The notes under the pieces: generated by a model
The model's database searches: none
Seen by the model: the letters and a program-made list of their open reading frames with translations, nothing else
Told to the model about the DNA's origin: nothing
Position numbers and translations under genes: made by a program
Assembly: GCA_905147135.1 (NCBI GenBank)
Contig: LR990048.1
Span: 16,600,563 to 16,664,562, forward strand
Reading direction: 5' to 3'
Source: Blastobasis lacticolella
Taxonomy: Eukaryota; Arthropoda; Insecta; Lepidoptera; Blastobasidae
DNA length: 64,000 nucleotides
In this document: one piece after another, positions 36,301 through 42,612 of the stretch
How positions within the stretch are numbered: the stretch's first letter is position 1
Layout of the letters: the number at the start of each line of letters is the position of its first letter

Positions 36301-36313
36301 GAGCGTGGAATGA
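18350..36313 (+). CDS. Axin: Axin, Wnt/beta-catenin destruction-complex scaffold (15 coding exons)
   Basis: Coding exons: 18350-18383, 19585-19687, 20276-20411, 21396-21544, 22535-22649, 23567-23695, 24896-25062, 27010-27147, 28627-28723, 29430-29570, 30269-30362, 31167-31353, 34114-34317, 35309-35518 and 36187-36313. All are bounded by GT/AG and all phases agree, giving 2031 nt or 676 residues. Axin holds APC, GSK3, CK1 and beta-catenin together in the cytoplasm so that beta-catenin is phosphorylated and destroyed. Domains: RGS (about 80-205, ending STYAAFLRSD), GSK3-binding helix (about 357-403, VIPRTLRPSEAGRV then LIERLERLRRDRD), beta-catenin-binding segment (about 428-447, QDILDQHVSRVW), a His/Pro-rich linker, and DIX (about 596-674). 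A PPASGEE run near residue 28 faintly recalls the N-terminal tankyrase-binding segment. Exons are far more GC-rich than the introns. Exons 6 and 13 end in tandem arrays carrying extra donors, so longer isoforms up to 980 residues are possible. The start is the first ATG of the first recognised exon. That frame is also open upstream to the acceptor, so an extra upstream coding exon is not excluded. Confidence 0.95.
18519..18693. mobile_element. MITE with TAA target duplication (Harbinger-like)
   Basis: The ends are GGGCCGATTTTTCAATCCTC and its near-perfect reverse complement, flanked on both sides by TAA (18516-18518 and 18694-18696). This 175-bp foldback lies in Axin intron 1. TAA duplications and short TIRs are typical of PIF/Harbinger MITEs. 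Confidence 0.75.
19585..19687 (+). CDS. Axin: Axin exon 2
   Basis: It is bounded by CCCGTGCAG| and |GTAAGT, phase 1 to phase 2. It encodes the N-terminal tail (starting GWEHKLADRSSLPPASGEE), where vertebrate Axin carries a tankyrase-binding site. The 55-65 bp around its acceptor are duplicated upstream at 19259-19316. Confidence 0.75.
20276..20411 (+). CDS. Axin: Axin exon 3, start of RGS domain
   Basis: It encodes an Ala/Ser-rich tail and then PPYMRWARSLHCLLE, which matches the first RGS helix of Axin (PPYLKWAESLHSLLD in vertebrates). It ends in phase 0 at GAG|GTACGT. Confidence 0.9.
20463..20650 (+). repeat. Interspersed repeat, family A copy 1
   Basis: It shares, in order, CTCCACGCTTGGCGGGTTGG, AGATCGCAGTGTTT, GCTGCTGCCCATTTT and ACGACACCCAG with copies at 24250-24520, 48816-49060 and 49197-49400, and in reverse at 52125-52288. 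It is SINE-sized and lies in Axin intron 3. Confidence 0.6.
21201..21395 (+). repeat. Diverged tandem duplication beside the exon 4 acceptor
   Basis: Segments about 21201-21300 and 21302-21395 share CTGTGCAGTTAAAA, a GTAGCCCGTTTT-like block and CTCAGTA(C/G)TTCCT, spaced about 100 bp apart. The second copy runs straight into the exon 4 acceptor AG at 21394-21395. Confidence 0.6.
21396..21544 (+). CDS. Axin: Axin exon 4, RGS core
   Basis: It encodes DAEGVRLFRKFVCGAGGLHV, then LNFYFAVHGLR, the RGS helices 3-5. Vertebrate Axin has DDQDGISLFRTFLKQEG...LDFWFACTGFR here. It ends in phase 2 at ACAA|GTCAGT. Confidence 0.93.
22535..22649 (+). CDS. Axin: Axin exon 5, RGS
   Basis: It encodes KFLRKSELAMPEPLKLLVKQ, then LKDGAPIERTVFDHMEKEV, corresponding to RGS helices 6-8. 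It is bounded by CCCTTTAG| and |GTATGC, phase 2 to 0. Confidence 0.9.
22901..23055. mobile_element. Foldback MITE
   Basis: The arms ATAACAAACAACTTTTACTA...GGCACCAAC and their near-perfect complement enclose about 95 bp. The inner part (GGCACCAAC...CAGCTGTTTC) recurs in diverged form at 59757-59826. Confidence 0.65.
23067..23454. mobile_element. Long foldback MITE with nested inverted repeats
   Basis: Outer arms ATGCGCTTATTACACATGCC and GGCATATGTAATAAGCGCAT are complementary. Further pairs lie inside: TTCAGAAGCAAAAAGCG with CGCTTTTTGCTTCTGAA, AATAAGGTCCATTTTTG with its complement, and AGAAGAGACTT with AAGTCTCTTCTT. It lies in Axin intron 5, only 112 bp before exon 6. Confidence 0.7.
23567..23695 (+). 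CDS. Axin: Axin exon 6, end of RGS domain (shortest form)
   Basis: It encodes VTLAITESTYAAFLRSDAYV, then a Pro/Ser-rich tail ending PPEHAPK. STYAAFLRSDAYV matches the last RGS helix (NTYPSFLKSDIYL in vertebrates). The first donor is AAG|GTACGT at 23696. Four more identical donors, at 23804, 23912, 24020 and 24128, lie in the tandem array that follows. All are in phase 0 with an open frame, so the true exon end could be any of 23695, 23803, 23911, 24019 or 24127. Confidence 0.9.
23615..24213 (+). repeat. 108-bp perfect tandem array, 5.5 copies, spanning an Axin 5' splice site
   Basis: Copies start at 23615, 23723, 23831, 23939, 24047 and 24155. The last breaks off at 24213, inside the exon part, before a donor. 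Each full unit holds 81 bp of exon 6 end, the donor AAG|GTACGT and 27 bp that reads as intron start. I see no mismatch between copies. Since 108 is 36 codons, the coding frame stays open to a TAA at 24218-24220. The unit peptide begins DAYVSYVGAATQPLSS and ends RSVVRPTG. Confidence 0.95.
24250..24520 (+). repeat. Interspersed repeat, family A copy 2
   Basis: It starts CATCATAGCCCGTAACAGTC and carries CTTCACGCTTGGCAGGCGGG, AGATCGCAGTGT, GCTGCTGCCCATTTT and a GGGTTGATGCTGTT-type end. It is a fuller copy than that at 20463 and lies in Axin intron 6, just after the tandem array. Confidence 0.65.
24896..25062 (+). CDS. Axin: Axin exon 7
   Basis: It encodes PMGYALATLHEGEELSVGG, matching the SGYLPTLNEDEEW segment after RGS in vertebrate Axin. 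A Gly/Pro/Ala-rich spacer follows, then RLTHGALLASQTRRLHHDIA. It ends in phase 2 at CACC|GTGAGT. The Gly-rich part is very GC-rich and could be length-variable. Confidence 0.88.
25948..26036 (-). repeat. Interspersed repeat, family C fragment
   Basis: The reverse complement shows GGTGGCTGTCGCCCATAATA, and GCAGGTGCGTTGTCATTG at the other end. The same blocks occur in + orientation at 45115-45236 and 57487-57620. Confidence 0.55.
26044..26262. mobile_element. MITE, copy 1 of a two-copy family in Axin introns
   Basis: Ends TAGGCTAATTACATAACGCT and the complementary GTTACGTAAGTAGCCTA enclose a second pair, GATTTCAATTATTGAAATTG with CAATTTCAATCATTGAAATC. A close relative lies at 33160-33375 in intron 12. 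Confidence 0.75.
26529..26681 (+). repeat. Two-copy tandem repeat containing CGATAAATCGAT
   Basis: About 66 bp repeated with a spacing of 86-87 bp (26529-26594 and 26615-26681). Both copies contain GGTCGATAAATCGATC and GATACGTGAAAAAT. CGATA-type motifs are bound by DREF and BEAF-32 in flies. Function here is unknown. It lies in Axin intron 7. Confidence 0.65.
27010..27147 (+). CDS. Axin: Axin exon 8
   Basis: It starts after CCCGCCAG|, the only AG that fits after the last in-frame stop and keeps phase 2. It encodes HRKRSVYSAHVTYAGYCPAS, then DSERASLSS...SDAVSLSGSSV, matching the NPYYVNAGYALAPAT...[20 protein letters not shown] stretch of vertebrate Axin. It ends in phase 2 at AGTGT|GTGAGT. 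Confidence 0.85.
28627..28723 (+). CDS. Axin: Axin exon 9
   Basis: It encodes VDGLSLRGGRSGERRRRLPG, continuing the SSVDG...RKQHRREM region. This part lies just before the GSK3-binding segment. It is bounded by CCCCACAG| and ATG|GTGAGA, phase 2 to 0. Confidence 0.85.
29430..29570 (+). CDS. Axin: Axin exon 10, GSK3-binding domain
   Basis: It encodes VIPRTLRPSEAGRVLPPAEF, then LLIERLERLRRDRDASDRLD. It matches the vertebrate GSK3-binding segment (HIPRTYRVPKEVRVEPQKFA, then [20 protein letters not shown]). The exon is in phase 0 at both ends. A decayed copy lies in the next intron at 30090-30152. Confidence 0.93.
30090..30152 (+). pseudogene. Decayed duplicate of Axin exon 10
   Basis: GTTCGCGCC, TACTC, TCGAG, CTCGAG and CGCGACCGCGAC occur in the same order and nearly the same spacing as in exon 10 (29487-29540). 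Translation recalls the exon (LEQLRRDRD against LERLRRDRD) but contains stops. A shorter related piece (GCCTAAGGAGTTCGTGCC) is at about 29808-29828. Confidence 0.6.
30269..30362 (+). CDS. Axin: Axin exon 11
   Basis: It encodes GEGSEALPPALVAAAIRDKL, then QLDDDNDQDIL, leading into the beta-catenin-binding motif. It is bounded by CTCCCAG| and CTGG|GTGAGC, phase 0 to 1. Confidence 0.85.
30450..30550 (+). repeat. Interspersed repeat, family B copy
   Basis: GGCCACTTTCCATCAGGTGG followed by a CCGTTCGTCCG stretch and an A-rich end. Related copies lie at 46515-46630 and 58028-58150. It lies in Axin intron 11. Confidence 0.55.
31167..31353 (+). CDS. Axin: Axin exon 12, beta-catenin-binding region
   Basis: It encodes DQHVSRVWSERTPGGSP, matching the DEHVQRVLRTPGRQSPGP segment that binds beta-catenin/Armadillo. 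Arg/Pro-rich sequence, LSADSGHYD and a His run (HPHHHHHAHS) follow, as in the HHHRHVHHHVHH stretch of vertebrate Axin. It ends in phase 2 at CGCAG|GTAACT. Confidence 0.9.
31400..31722 (+). repeat. CA/CAC-rich minisatellite in Axin intron 12
   Basis: About 320 bp of almost pure A and C on this strand, made of CACACCACCACACACACAA-like units of about 19 bp that shorten and drift. Long frames on both strands here are low-complexity by-products. Confidence 0.9.
31723..34113. other. Remainder of Axin intron 12
   Basis: Apart from the MITE at 33160-33375 I see no feature. A frame at 33475-33759 has a hydrophobic start but no known similarity, and I do not call it a gene. Confidence 0.4.
33160..33375. 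mobile_element. MITE, copy 2 of the family at 26044
   Basis: CGCTAATTACGTAACGCTGT at the left end and GTTACGTAATTAGCCTAC at the right are inverted repeats. The inner GATTTCAATGATTGAAATTG pair is also shared with the first copy. TA-rich ends suggest a DNA-transposon MITE. Confidence 0.75.
34114..34317 (+). CDS. Axin: Axin exon 13 (shortest form)
   Basis: It encodes RSMSKKTVTELTDSGVSVVS, then a linker rich in Arg, Asp and Gly (GRDRDRDSRG, DDRRRGKERP). The first donor is CACG|GTATGT at 34318, phase 2. Identical donors at 34438, 34558, 34678 and 34798 lie in the tandem array that follows, all in the same phase with an open frame. The true exon end could therefore be 34317, 34437, 34557, 34677 or 34797. 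Confidence 0.88.
34224..34807 (+). repeat. 120-bp perfect tandem array, 4.9 copies, spanning an Axin 5' splice site
   Basis: Five copies 120 bp apart end in CCCACG|GTATGT at 34318, 34438, 34558, 34678 and 34798. Copies are identical as far as I can read. The unit is 40 codons, beginning DRRGMGRDRDRDSRG and ending RYVWLPGTAA, and the frame is open to a TGA at 34847-34849. Each unit holds exon end, donor and the first intron bases joined back to the exon. Confidence 0.95.
35309..35518 (+). CDS. Axin: Axin exon 14, start of DIX domain
   Basis: A Ser/Gly then Pro-rich linker leads to HTVVVLSFLDEAVPYRLRVP, then LTLRTFKEYLPRKGNYR, the first half of the DIX polymerisation domain (vertebrate: [20 protein letters not shown]). 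It ends in phase 2 at CTATAG|GTGAGT. Confidence 0.95.
35495..35558 (+). repeat. 35-bp tandem duplication across the exon 14 donor
   Basis: CCTGCCCAGGAAGGGGAACT (from 35495) recurs from 35530 as CCTGCCCAGGAAGGGGAATT. The match runs on through TATAG and the donor. The second copy has GC instead of GT at the splice site, so it is a degraded donor. Confidence 0.85.
35637..35705 (+). repeat. Interspersed repeat, family D fragment
   Basis: GTGGCAACGAGCAGCCTGCT, then GGTTACCGTAGGCTATGGAC and ATTTGCGATACCA. It is related to 40597-40760 and 55306-55500 and lies in Axin intron 14. Confidence 0.55.
36187..36313 (+). CDS. Axin: Axin exon 15, end of DIX domain and stop
   Basis: It encodes YFFKTECADLDNTVIQEEVS, then LPMFEGKVMARVKSVE and TGA at 36311-36313. 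It matches the DIX C-terminal half (YYFKKVSDEFDCGVVFEEV...LPVFEEKIIGKVEKVD). Confidence 0.95.
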
Positions 36314-36316
36314 ACA

Positions 36317-36440
36317 TATCACCATCACCAGCCTAGTCCACTGCTGGACATAGGCCCCCCAATGATGCCAATGCACCGTGTTCTCGTCTCGAGGCATCCA
36401 GCATCCTCTGCCCGCAAATCTTTACTCCACCTGGCTGGAG
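36317..36440 (-). mobile_element. RTE 3'-end fragment at the start of the Axin 3' UTR
   Basis: It begins three bases after the Axin stop with CATATCACCATCACCAGCC, then TCCACTGCTGGACATAGGCC and TCCACCTGGCTGG. This is the reverse complement of an RTE tail and the last coding part (compare 54240-54392). Confidence 0.7.
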
Positions 36441-39400
36441 ACATGATGGAATCCTCGGTGTTAGATAGACGTCAAATACCTACCTTAAAGTTGGAATTAT
36501 ATGTTGGTCCGACTGAAGCCAAGTATGTATGATGAGGCAGTCGATAAGAATACAGCGTATAGCCAGGTTGAAGAGATAGGACGCGGACAGGCAATAGCAG
36601 AACGGGAAATCAAGATAAGTTATTTATCTAGTAGTCATCTAGCCAACAAAATATGTCACTAAACAAAAGTATCGTAATGTGCAAATGTTGCAAGCTAAAG
36701 TAGACCTTGTTGTAACGAATCTTCATGTAATGCCATTGTACAAGCTTCCATGCAGCCTTGTCCACATCCTATCTCTACATGAATTGCGCCATTGTAATAT
36801 CACATAGTCGCGGTAAAACTAAATTATTTCATTGTGCACCAGCACCGAAATAATCGTCCAGCTTTAGAAAGAGAGTATTCAAGCAGCCTCACGTTTCCTG
36901 TACTAAATGTACGTCATACGAGTTTGCAGATCGCGCTGATTGCTTCTTTTTGAAGCACGATTTGTAATACCACAGCTGCGTTATTCCAGTCCATATCCAT
37001 GCCATCATTGTCGATCTTGTCGTTAATATATAGGGCTAATGCTCTCTTAACGGATGTTTCACTGTTCATGTTTTCGGATTGTTTTCTTTTCTATTTATAT
37101 TATTGAAGTAGATTCACAGAGCCATCTTTTAGGTGCTACGGCAAAATTTGTTTCCACTAATAAAACTTAGCTAATAATAAGAGATACTTTTGAAAGAAAT
37201 TTTGTTGACATACAACCCACACACTCCCATAATAACAGTGACAAATAGGACGTTCTATAATTTAATTTTCGTTTTAACTCTCTGATCTAAACCATATTAT
37301 AAATCTTTTCGATAACGCATATTGATGTTACGTGTTATTATTATTTTTCTACTTTGAGTTTCCTCCAGATTCACAAATTTCTTTCAAAACTGTCACTCAT
37401 TATCTTACTAGTAATTAAGAAAATAAAGATTACCAGTTGCCAATCATTCAGTGCAAAAGAAAACAATTCGATAGCTAATGAATAATTCTGCGCTTAATTG
37501 AAAATGGCCGTGCTCTTGTTATTTTATTCACAATAGCTTTACTTACCAAATTTTAAAGTGATTCAAATTGTGAATAAACATATTTACAGCGTTACGCATA
37601 ACTGATAATCTGCCAAATAACGTCTTGGCTTCCAGATAGTAAAATCAAGGATCTATTGTTAGTTTTATTTTGAATTTATTTATTGTTCACACAAATGAAG
37701 TACGATGCAAATGATAGTATCAAGAGTATAAACGCGACTAGATCGCGCGGCCGTTTGGTGCGAACCTGGTATCGCAGGAGTATTGCGAACTGACCGTATT
37801 AGTACAATAATTTACGAAATAATGGAGGAAGAGGTCAGAGCAATACTCTTATACCTTGCCTTGCCAAATAGTGTCATAATATCCCGTTTTGGGGCCGAAC
37901 GCGCCGCGCCCTCATCAAATTCGGTTCCTCTAAGCTTTAGCTTTGATTAATTTTAATTATTTTTATACTTGGAGCTAGTTGAGTACGCTTACTACTGTAC
38001 GATATTTTTTAAAAGCAGAATTAAGGTTCGCCAGTTTTTTTTTATAATATTAAATTAATTAATTTTACCCTAGTGTTACGTGAATGACTGCTTAGTTTGT
38101 ATATTTTTAAATTAATTGAATAATTAATATTTTAGGTATAAATGACCTGTTATGCGACAGCTGTTTATTTCAGTTAGAAATTTGGTGTTGAGAATGTCAA
38201 ATAAAATTATGAAGTTATGAAAAATAATACATATAATATCGAGGGTCGACGTATTGTTATAATCATTTAAGGTGACTATTTATCAATACGATATTTACGT
38301 TTCCTTCGGCGCCCTCTCGTGTTATCATCACATATTATATTCGCTCAAATCATTTGGGGAAATCATGCTGAATTATGAAAGTTGTTAGAATATATAAAAA
38401 ACAAGCACACGGTGGGATCTCTGACATATTTATATCGAAGTTATATCTATTACTATAATTAATGAATTAAATTATTTCCGTTCTTCAGCTGTGAGTAGAG
38501 AAGTAGAGAGTAAGAGAGAGACGTTTATAATTCTTTTGCTACTGGAGATTCAAAGTTATTCATTCTTGGAGCAACATATAGAATAGATTTTGTTGACAAT
38601 ACTTCTAAAGTATACTTGGAAATTAATGTGCTTTATTTTTAAATCGTTTTGCATCGACTTTAGAATTATTATGAATAAAGAATCCTTTTTTCAGTACCTT
38701 CCTAGTCCTTTTGACTAAACTCAGAATGGAAATCTTTGAATCTACACTGTGTTCTACAATAAAAACTGTATATTTTCTATGACAGACTGAGTTTCCCAAG
38801 AACTTCCATATTGTAATGACTAGTCTTAACGAGCGGCCTGCGCCGAAGCGCCAGGATATGCCTACGACGGCCGCGGTTCGTCCTACAGTACTTACTGCCG
38901 GCGGAGGATCAGCTGATTCTATGGAGACCTGTCTAAATATCCACATATGTTGTTTCTCTGCTAATATATTTATACTATTATATATACAAAATTTGGAAAT
39001 CTCAAGAAATAAATGTGTCTACGACATATCGGGCGATTGAGATTTTACTTCGGTTTTATTGTTTGGGATTTCGAAATTGATAGCGCAGTTAATGAAAATA
39101 TAGGTGGCAGTTGAAGTATTCAACTCACGACTCAATATCATGTTATGTTCTCCATAGAATCACCTGGTACCTGCTGCGGTTATATGTATGTCATTTGTAA
39201 ATAAATATAGTTAGCTTGTGAAGTCCGGTCCACAGTACATAAGGTAAAGTACATAGGGAGTGTTGCCAGCGATCGGGTGCACCTGACGATGCACAATATT
39301 AAGAATCGGGTGCGGAAAAATGTGCCTTCAATGTTGATACGTTTTCATAGTTGATGCTTCTAAGTAGCTGTAAGCACACTTGTAAATATAGATATAATGC

Positions 39401-40076
39401 GACTACGATTCGAACTCTTTATTTTATAGTAATTTAATATTTTATTTATTCCCCCAATCTCCGCCGCGTCTCGCGCACTCGCGACGCGTCGCTGTTGTAT
39501 CTTCCTCGAATTTCGAAACACTGCCATTTATTTAATCTGTTTCGCTATTTTTTAATTCCTTCCTGTTAACGCTTCTAAGCGAAATACATTGTACAACATC
39601 TCATAGCATATACGTCGATGTATTCAGTACCCAAAGTCTATAGAATCAGTCTTTGTAAGCGTTGTTATCGGTCTTCAGTTTGAAAGTTGTGTGTGAGACG
39701 CGAGTCCGACTCAGTCGTGGTGGCGGCTCGCAACGCTACACTGTACATACATAGATGAACTAAGTTAGGCACTTTCAGTACACTGCGTCTCAAAGTACCT
39801 TACTATCATAAGATAACAGTCCAAGTGGGCTCAAATATGTCGAGTTAAAATTGCTTGTTAAAATTGTAAAAAGAAATATGTTTTCCATATAAGAGTGTAT
39901 TACGGGACGATTACTAAGTTGAACGATTTGTAATAAAATAATTATAGTATAAAGTATTACGTTACATGTATCGAAAGTTAGAAACTGTCAATCCGACTGT
40001 AATAATTATTGTAATAGTAAAAGAATTTCACTAATCGGACTGTATTATTTTTTTAACTAGCACATGTAACATTTAA

Positions 40077-40082
40077 AATAAA
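40077..40082 (+). terminator. Candidate Axin polyadenylation signal
   Basis: AATAAA followed by AT-rich DNA. It is the last good signal on this strand before the repeat-rich intergenic block. An earlier alternative is at 39200-39205. Confidence 0.35.
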
Positions 40083-40152
40083 CTGGAACTGTGCCATATA
40101 ATTCAAGTATTTCATTTAATATATCCTCTGAAAGCCTGAAAAGTTAAAATCC

Positions 40153-40186
40153 CATAGAAAACATGATTACTTTCATGTTTTCTATG
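40153..40186. repeat. Perfect 14-bp inverted repeat
   Basis: CATAGAAAACATGA (40153-40166) and TCATGTTTTCTATG (40173-40186) are exact complements around a 6-nt loop. Confidence 0.8.
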
Positions 40187-40270
40187 TACTACCCGTCACA
40201 ATAAGTTTTCCGGTCCGCAGAATACTGCCAACCAATTACTGCAAAGCCACAATATATATGCTAACGTAAA

Positions 40271-40375
40271 GAGCGTCGGTGGCCTAATGGCTGGCGGGTC
40301 CGACTTGTAAGCGAGACGTACCCAATTTCATCCCCAGTGCGCCATGTACGAATGACCACGCTCTTACGGTGATCC
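40271..40375 (+). repeat. tRNA-derived SINE head
   Basis: GCGTCGGTGGCCTAATGGCT resembles a tRNA 5' half with an A box, and the TTCATCCCCAGTGC segment is a decayed B box. The same family occurs at 58184 (+) and 55645-55917 (-). It is not a functional tRNA. Confidence 0.65.
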
Positions 40376-40596
40376 TGCATATTCAGGTTATTAAATATGT
40401 TACCATGATCCAAAGGTTCCCGACCTGTTAACTGGGTCGCACACTGCGATTACGTGGCCGCCACTGCAGAACCTATCCATCCGTTCTGTGAGCCACGTGG
40501 CTTGCCCATAGCCACTTCGGTTTTGCGACCTCAGACCATGGCTATAACTTCAGAGTTGTAACTGGACGATGTTTTTTACATTTTTTTATACCATTA

Positions 40597-40760
40597 AGGT
40601 GGCAAATGAGCTTACGGCCTGCCTGATGGTCACCGCAACCTATAGACGTTCGCAATATCAGGGGCATCACCCACGCGTTGACGATTTCATTTCACCAATT
40701 TTACTGACTAATCCTAAATCAGGACGACTTCGTCCACTTTTCCAACTCTTCCACTGCCAT
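40597..40760 (+). repeat. Interspersed repeat, family D copy
   Basis: AAGGTGGCAAATGAGCTTAC, GGCCTGCCTGATGGTCACCG and ATAGACGTTCGCAATATCAG are shared with 55306-55500. Confidence 0.65.
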
Positions 40761-41370
40761 TCACTGGCAAGACTTTTGTCTTAAGACACTGCGGTATTTT
40801 GGACGAGATCTTCAACAATTTCCCGAACGCTACCTGCTCGTTTGCCTCCAGGGATGGCGACCGAAGTCAAAATTTTAGTCAGTCAGGTATTATAAAAAAT
40901 ATTAGACGAGCATTTTTCCTTTTGTTACACGAACTAAAAATAACGCCGAATTTTGCTAAGTGACGTCACGATCTCCATTCTTGCAATTTCATACGCTATA
41001 TCTTTGTTTTTTTTTATTGACCTGATAAATAAAAAAATACGTGTCTAATATTTTTTATATTCTTAACTGACGGGCCAAGTAGAATTAAAAAAGATTCGAC
41101 TATTATTGTCCCAGTCATCATCCCTGTTATAAAAAAACGCTGCTCAACCATCGATTGGCCTTTTTCTCTAAAGTCTACTTAGATAATTGTTCATTAGGCG
41201 AAAAGTCGCAGGACAGAACTTAGAGTTGAGGCAGACATCAATTAAAAGACGTGAGTATTGAGCGACATAATTTATTTGGAGTTAGTCTTTTATTTTTATT
41301 TTTTTTTCACAATTTTTTATTGTCCATTTACATTTTTACAGCTAGTCGTAATACTGGTCTATATAATAAG

Positions 41371-41457
41371 TACAGTCGCCTGCAGATTAATCGGGCGTCA
41401 TACTGCTATACTACTGATGTGCGCTGGAGAGGCCCGAATTGTCTGCAGGCGGCTGTA
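41371..41457. mobile_element. Palindromic MITE with TACAGTCG ends
   Basis: TACAGTCGCCTGCAGATTAA at the left and its near-complement TGTCTGCAGGCGGCTGTA at the right form 26-27 bp arms with few mismatches, in an 87-bp element. TA at each end suggests a Tc1/mariner-type target site. Confidence 0.7.
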
Positions 41458-41867
41458 CATAACTAAAAATAATATTTACGAAACAGAGTCTGTGATGTTA
41501 CTTTATCAATCGAGTATAAATCAAACTAAATAAATTAAATTTCCTTTATGGTCCGTTCTACTAAGTCCAATTTCTCTGCTGGCGACCGTACATATAATTT
41601 CAAAACTGATGTACATAAATGCCGAAGACTTTGCCTTCCAAAGGCAATTTACGAGTAGGAGCAATACAGATTAAAATCGAACCGCGCCATCATTATTATA
41701 GGAAATTGTATAAACAACGACACGCCGCGCGCCGTGCCGACGATGGGTTGCAGATGAGTGATGGGGTCTTGCCCCTTAAGAAAAAAGTGTCCAATCCCTT
41801 ACAATGTCCAACATATTATGTAATAGTCGCGTTCATCGCAACAGATAGATATCGTCCGAAAAGTGTG

Positions 41868-42029
41868 TACAGTCGAGTTCATAAATATGTGAGCATTGCC
41901 AAGGCTTCAAATTTAATGTACATGGAAGGGTACTTATATATCTGAGCAGATGTACATATCTTTGATTGATGAATCTGCTCAGATATTTGAAGCCTTGGCA
42001 ATGCTCACATATTAATGAACTCGACTGTA
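41868..42029. mobile_element. Palindromic MITE with 44-bp arms and TACAGTCG ends
   Basis: The left arm (41868-41912, beginning TACAGTCGAGTTCATAAATA) and the right arm are complementary, with one mismatch that I can see. A second pair, ATCTGAGCAGAT with ATCTGCTCAGAT, lies inside. The ends match those at 41371, so the two probably share a transposase source. Confidence 0.8.
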
Positions 42030-42067
42030 CCATTTGCCGGAACATGAACTCTGTGTTTATTATACTT

Positions 42068-42185
42068 AAAGGAATTTGTTGTTCGCGGATCGCTTAGCGC
42101 TTCATTATTAGACGTGGGTGTCGGACGCTTCGTGTGCATAGTATTCATAGTGTAGTGCGGTCCGCGGACAACAAACAAAGACCTT
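42068..42185. mobile_element. Foldback element, about 118 bp
   Basis: TTTGTTGTTCGCGGATCGC near the left and GCGGTCCGCGGACAACAAAC near the right are near-complements. AAAGG and CCTTT mark the ends. Confidence 0.55.
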
Positions 42186-42301
42186 TATGTGTACTATACA
42201 TAAGAGTTGATTTTCGGGCAACGGGTACACATTATACCTATCTGTCGCGACCACAGAAATCAAAATAAAATAAGTCAGTACAAGTCTTAAGCGCGCGTGA
42301 C

Positions 42302-42307
42302 TTTATT
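42302..42307 (-). terminator. Polyadenylation signal of the MYSM1-like gene
   Basis: TTTATT on the + strand reads AATAAA on the coding strand, about 205 nt after the stop codon. A GT/T-rich stretch follows, as expected downstream of a cleavage site. Confidence 0.6.
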
Positions 42308-42510
42308 GCCTGACACTATCTGACATCAGAGAGTTATTGCGCAGTAATACAGTTATGCGCAGTAGTGGCCGAGGCGTCAAGCGACAATTGGCATTTCTAT
42401 TTACTTATGTTATTTTGATTTGTGTGGTCGCCACCGATGCACGCCGACTTATAATGTAATTGGGTTTTACGGGTGAGATCTACAGCACTTGCACTATCCC
42501 GTGAGGAACG

Positions 42511-42612
42511 CTATCTGAAGATGTCCCGGATGCCGAGCAGCAGCCGCTCTGTGATGGGGTCTTGGTCGCCGTAGCCGGCCGACCGCATGTGGTGGGAGAC
42601 GCTTGATATGCA
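42511..42612 (-). CDS. MYSM1-like exon 10 (stop)
   Basis: It encodes [20 protein letters not shown], then [13 protein letters not shown] and TAG at 42513-42511. It is separated from exon 9 by a 2.2-kb intron that holds a transposon. Confidence 0.85.
   Translation of the reverse strand, partial: CISSVSHHMRSAGYGDQDPITERLLLGIRDIFR

Larger units (their letters stand above)
36314..40100 (+). other. Axin: Probable Axin 3' UTR
   Basis: A long AT-rich non-coding stretch follows the stop codon. It contains candidate AATAAA signals at 39200-39205 and 40077-40082, and its character changes to repeat-rich DNA after about 40270. A GC-rich island lies at 38818-38935. UTR extent is inferred, not shown. 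Confidence 0.35.

Noticed and set aside
40271..40375. tRNA gene
   Set aside because: A and B boxes are present but degenerate, no cloverleaf closes, and the same segment heads other SINE copies in the window.
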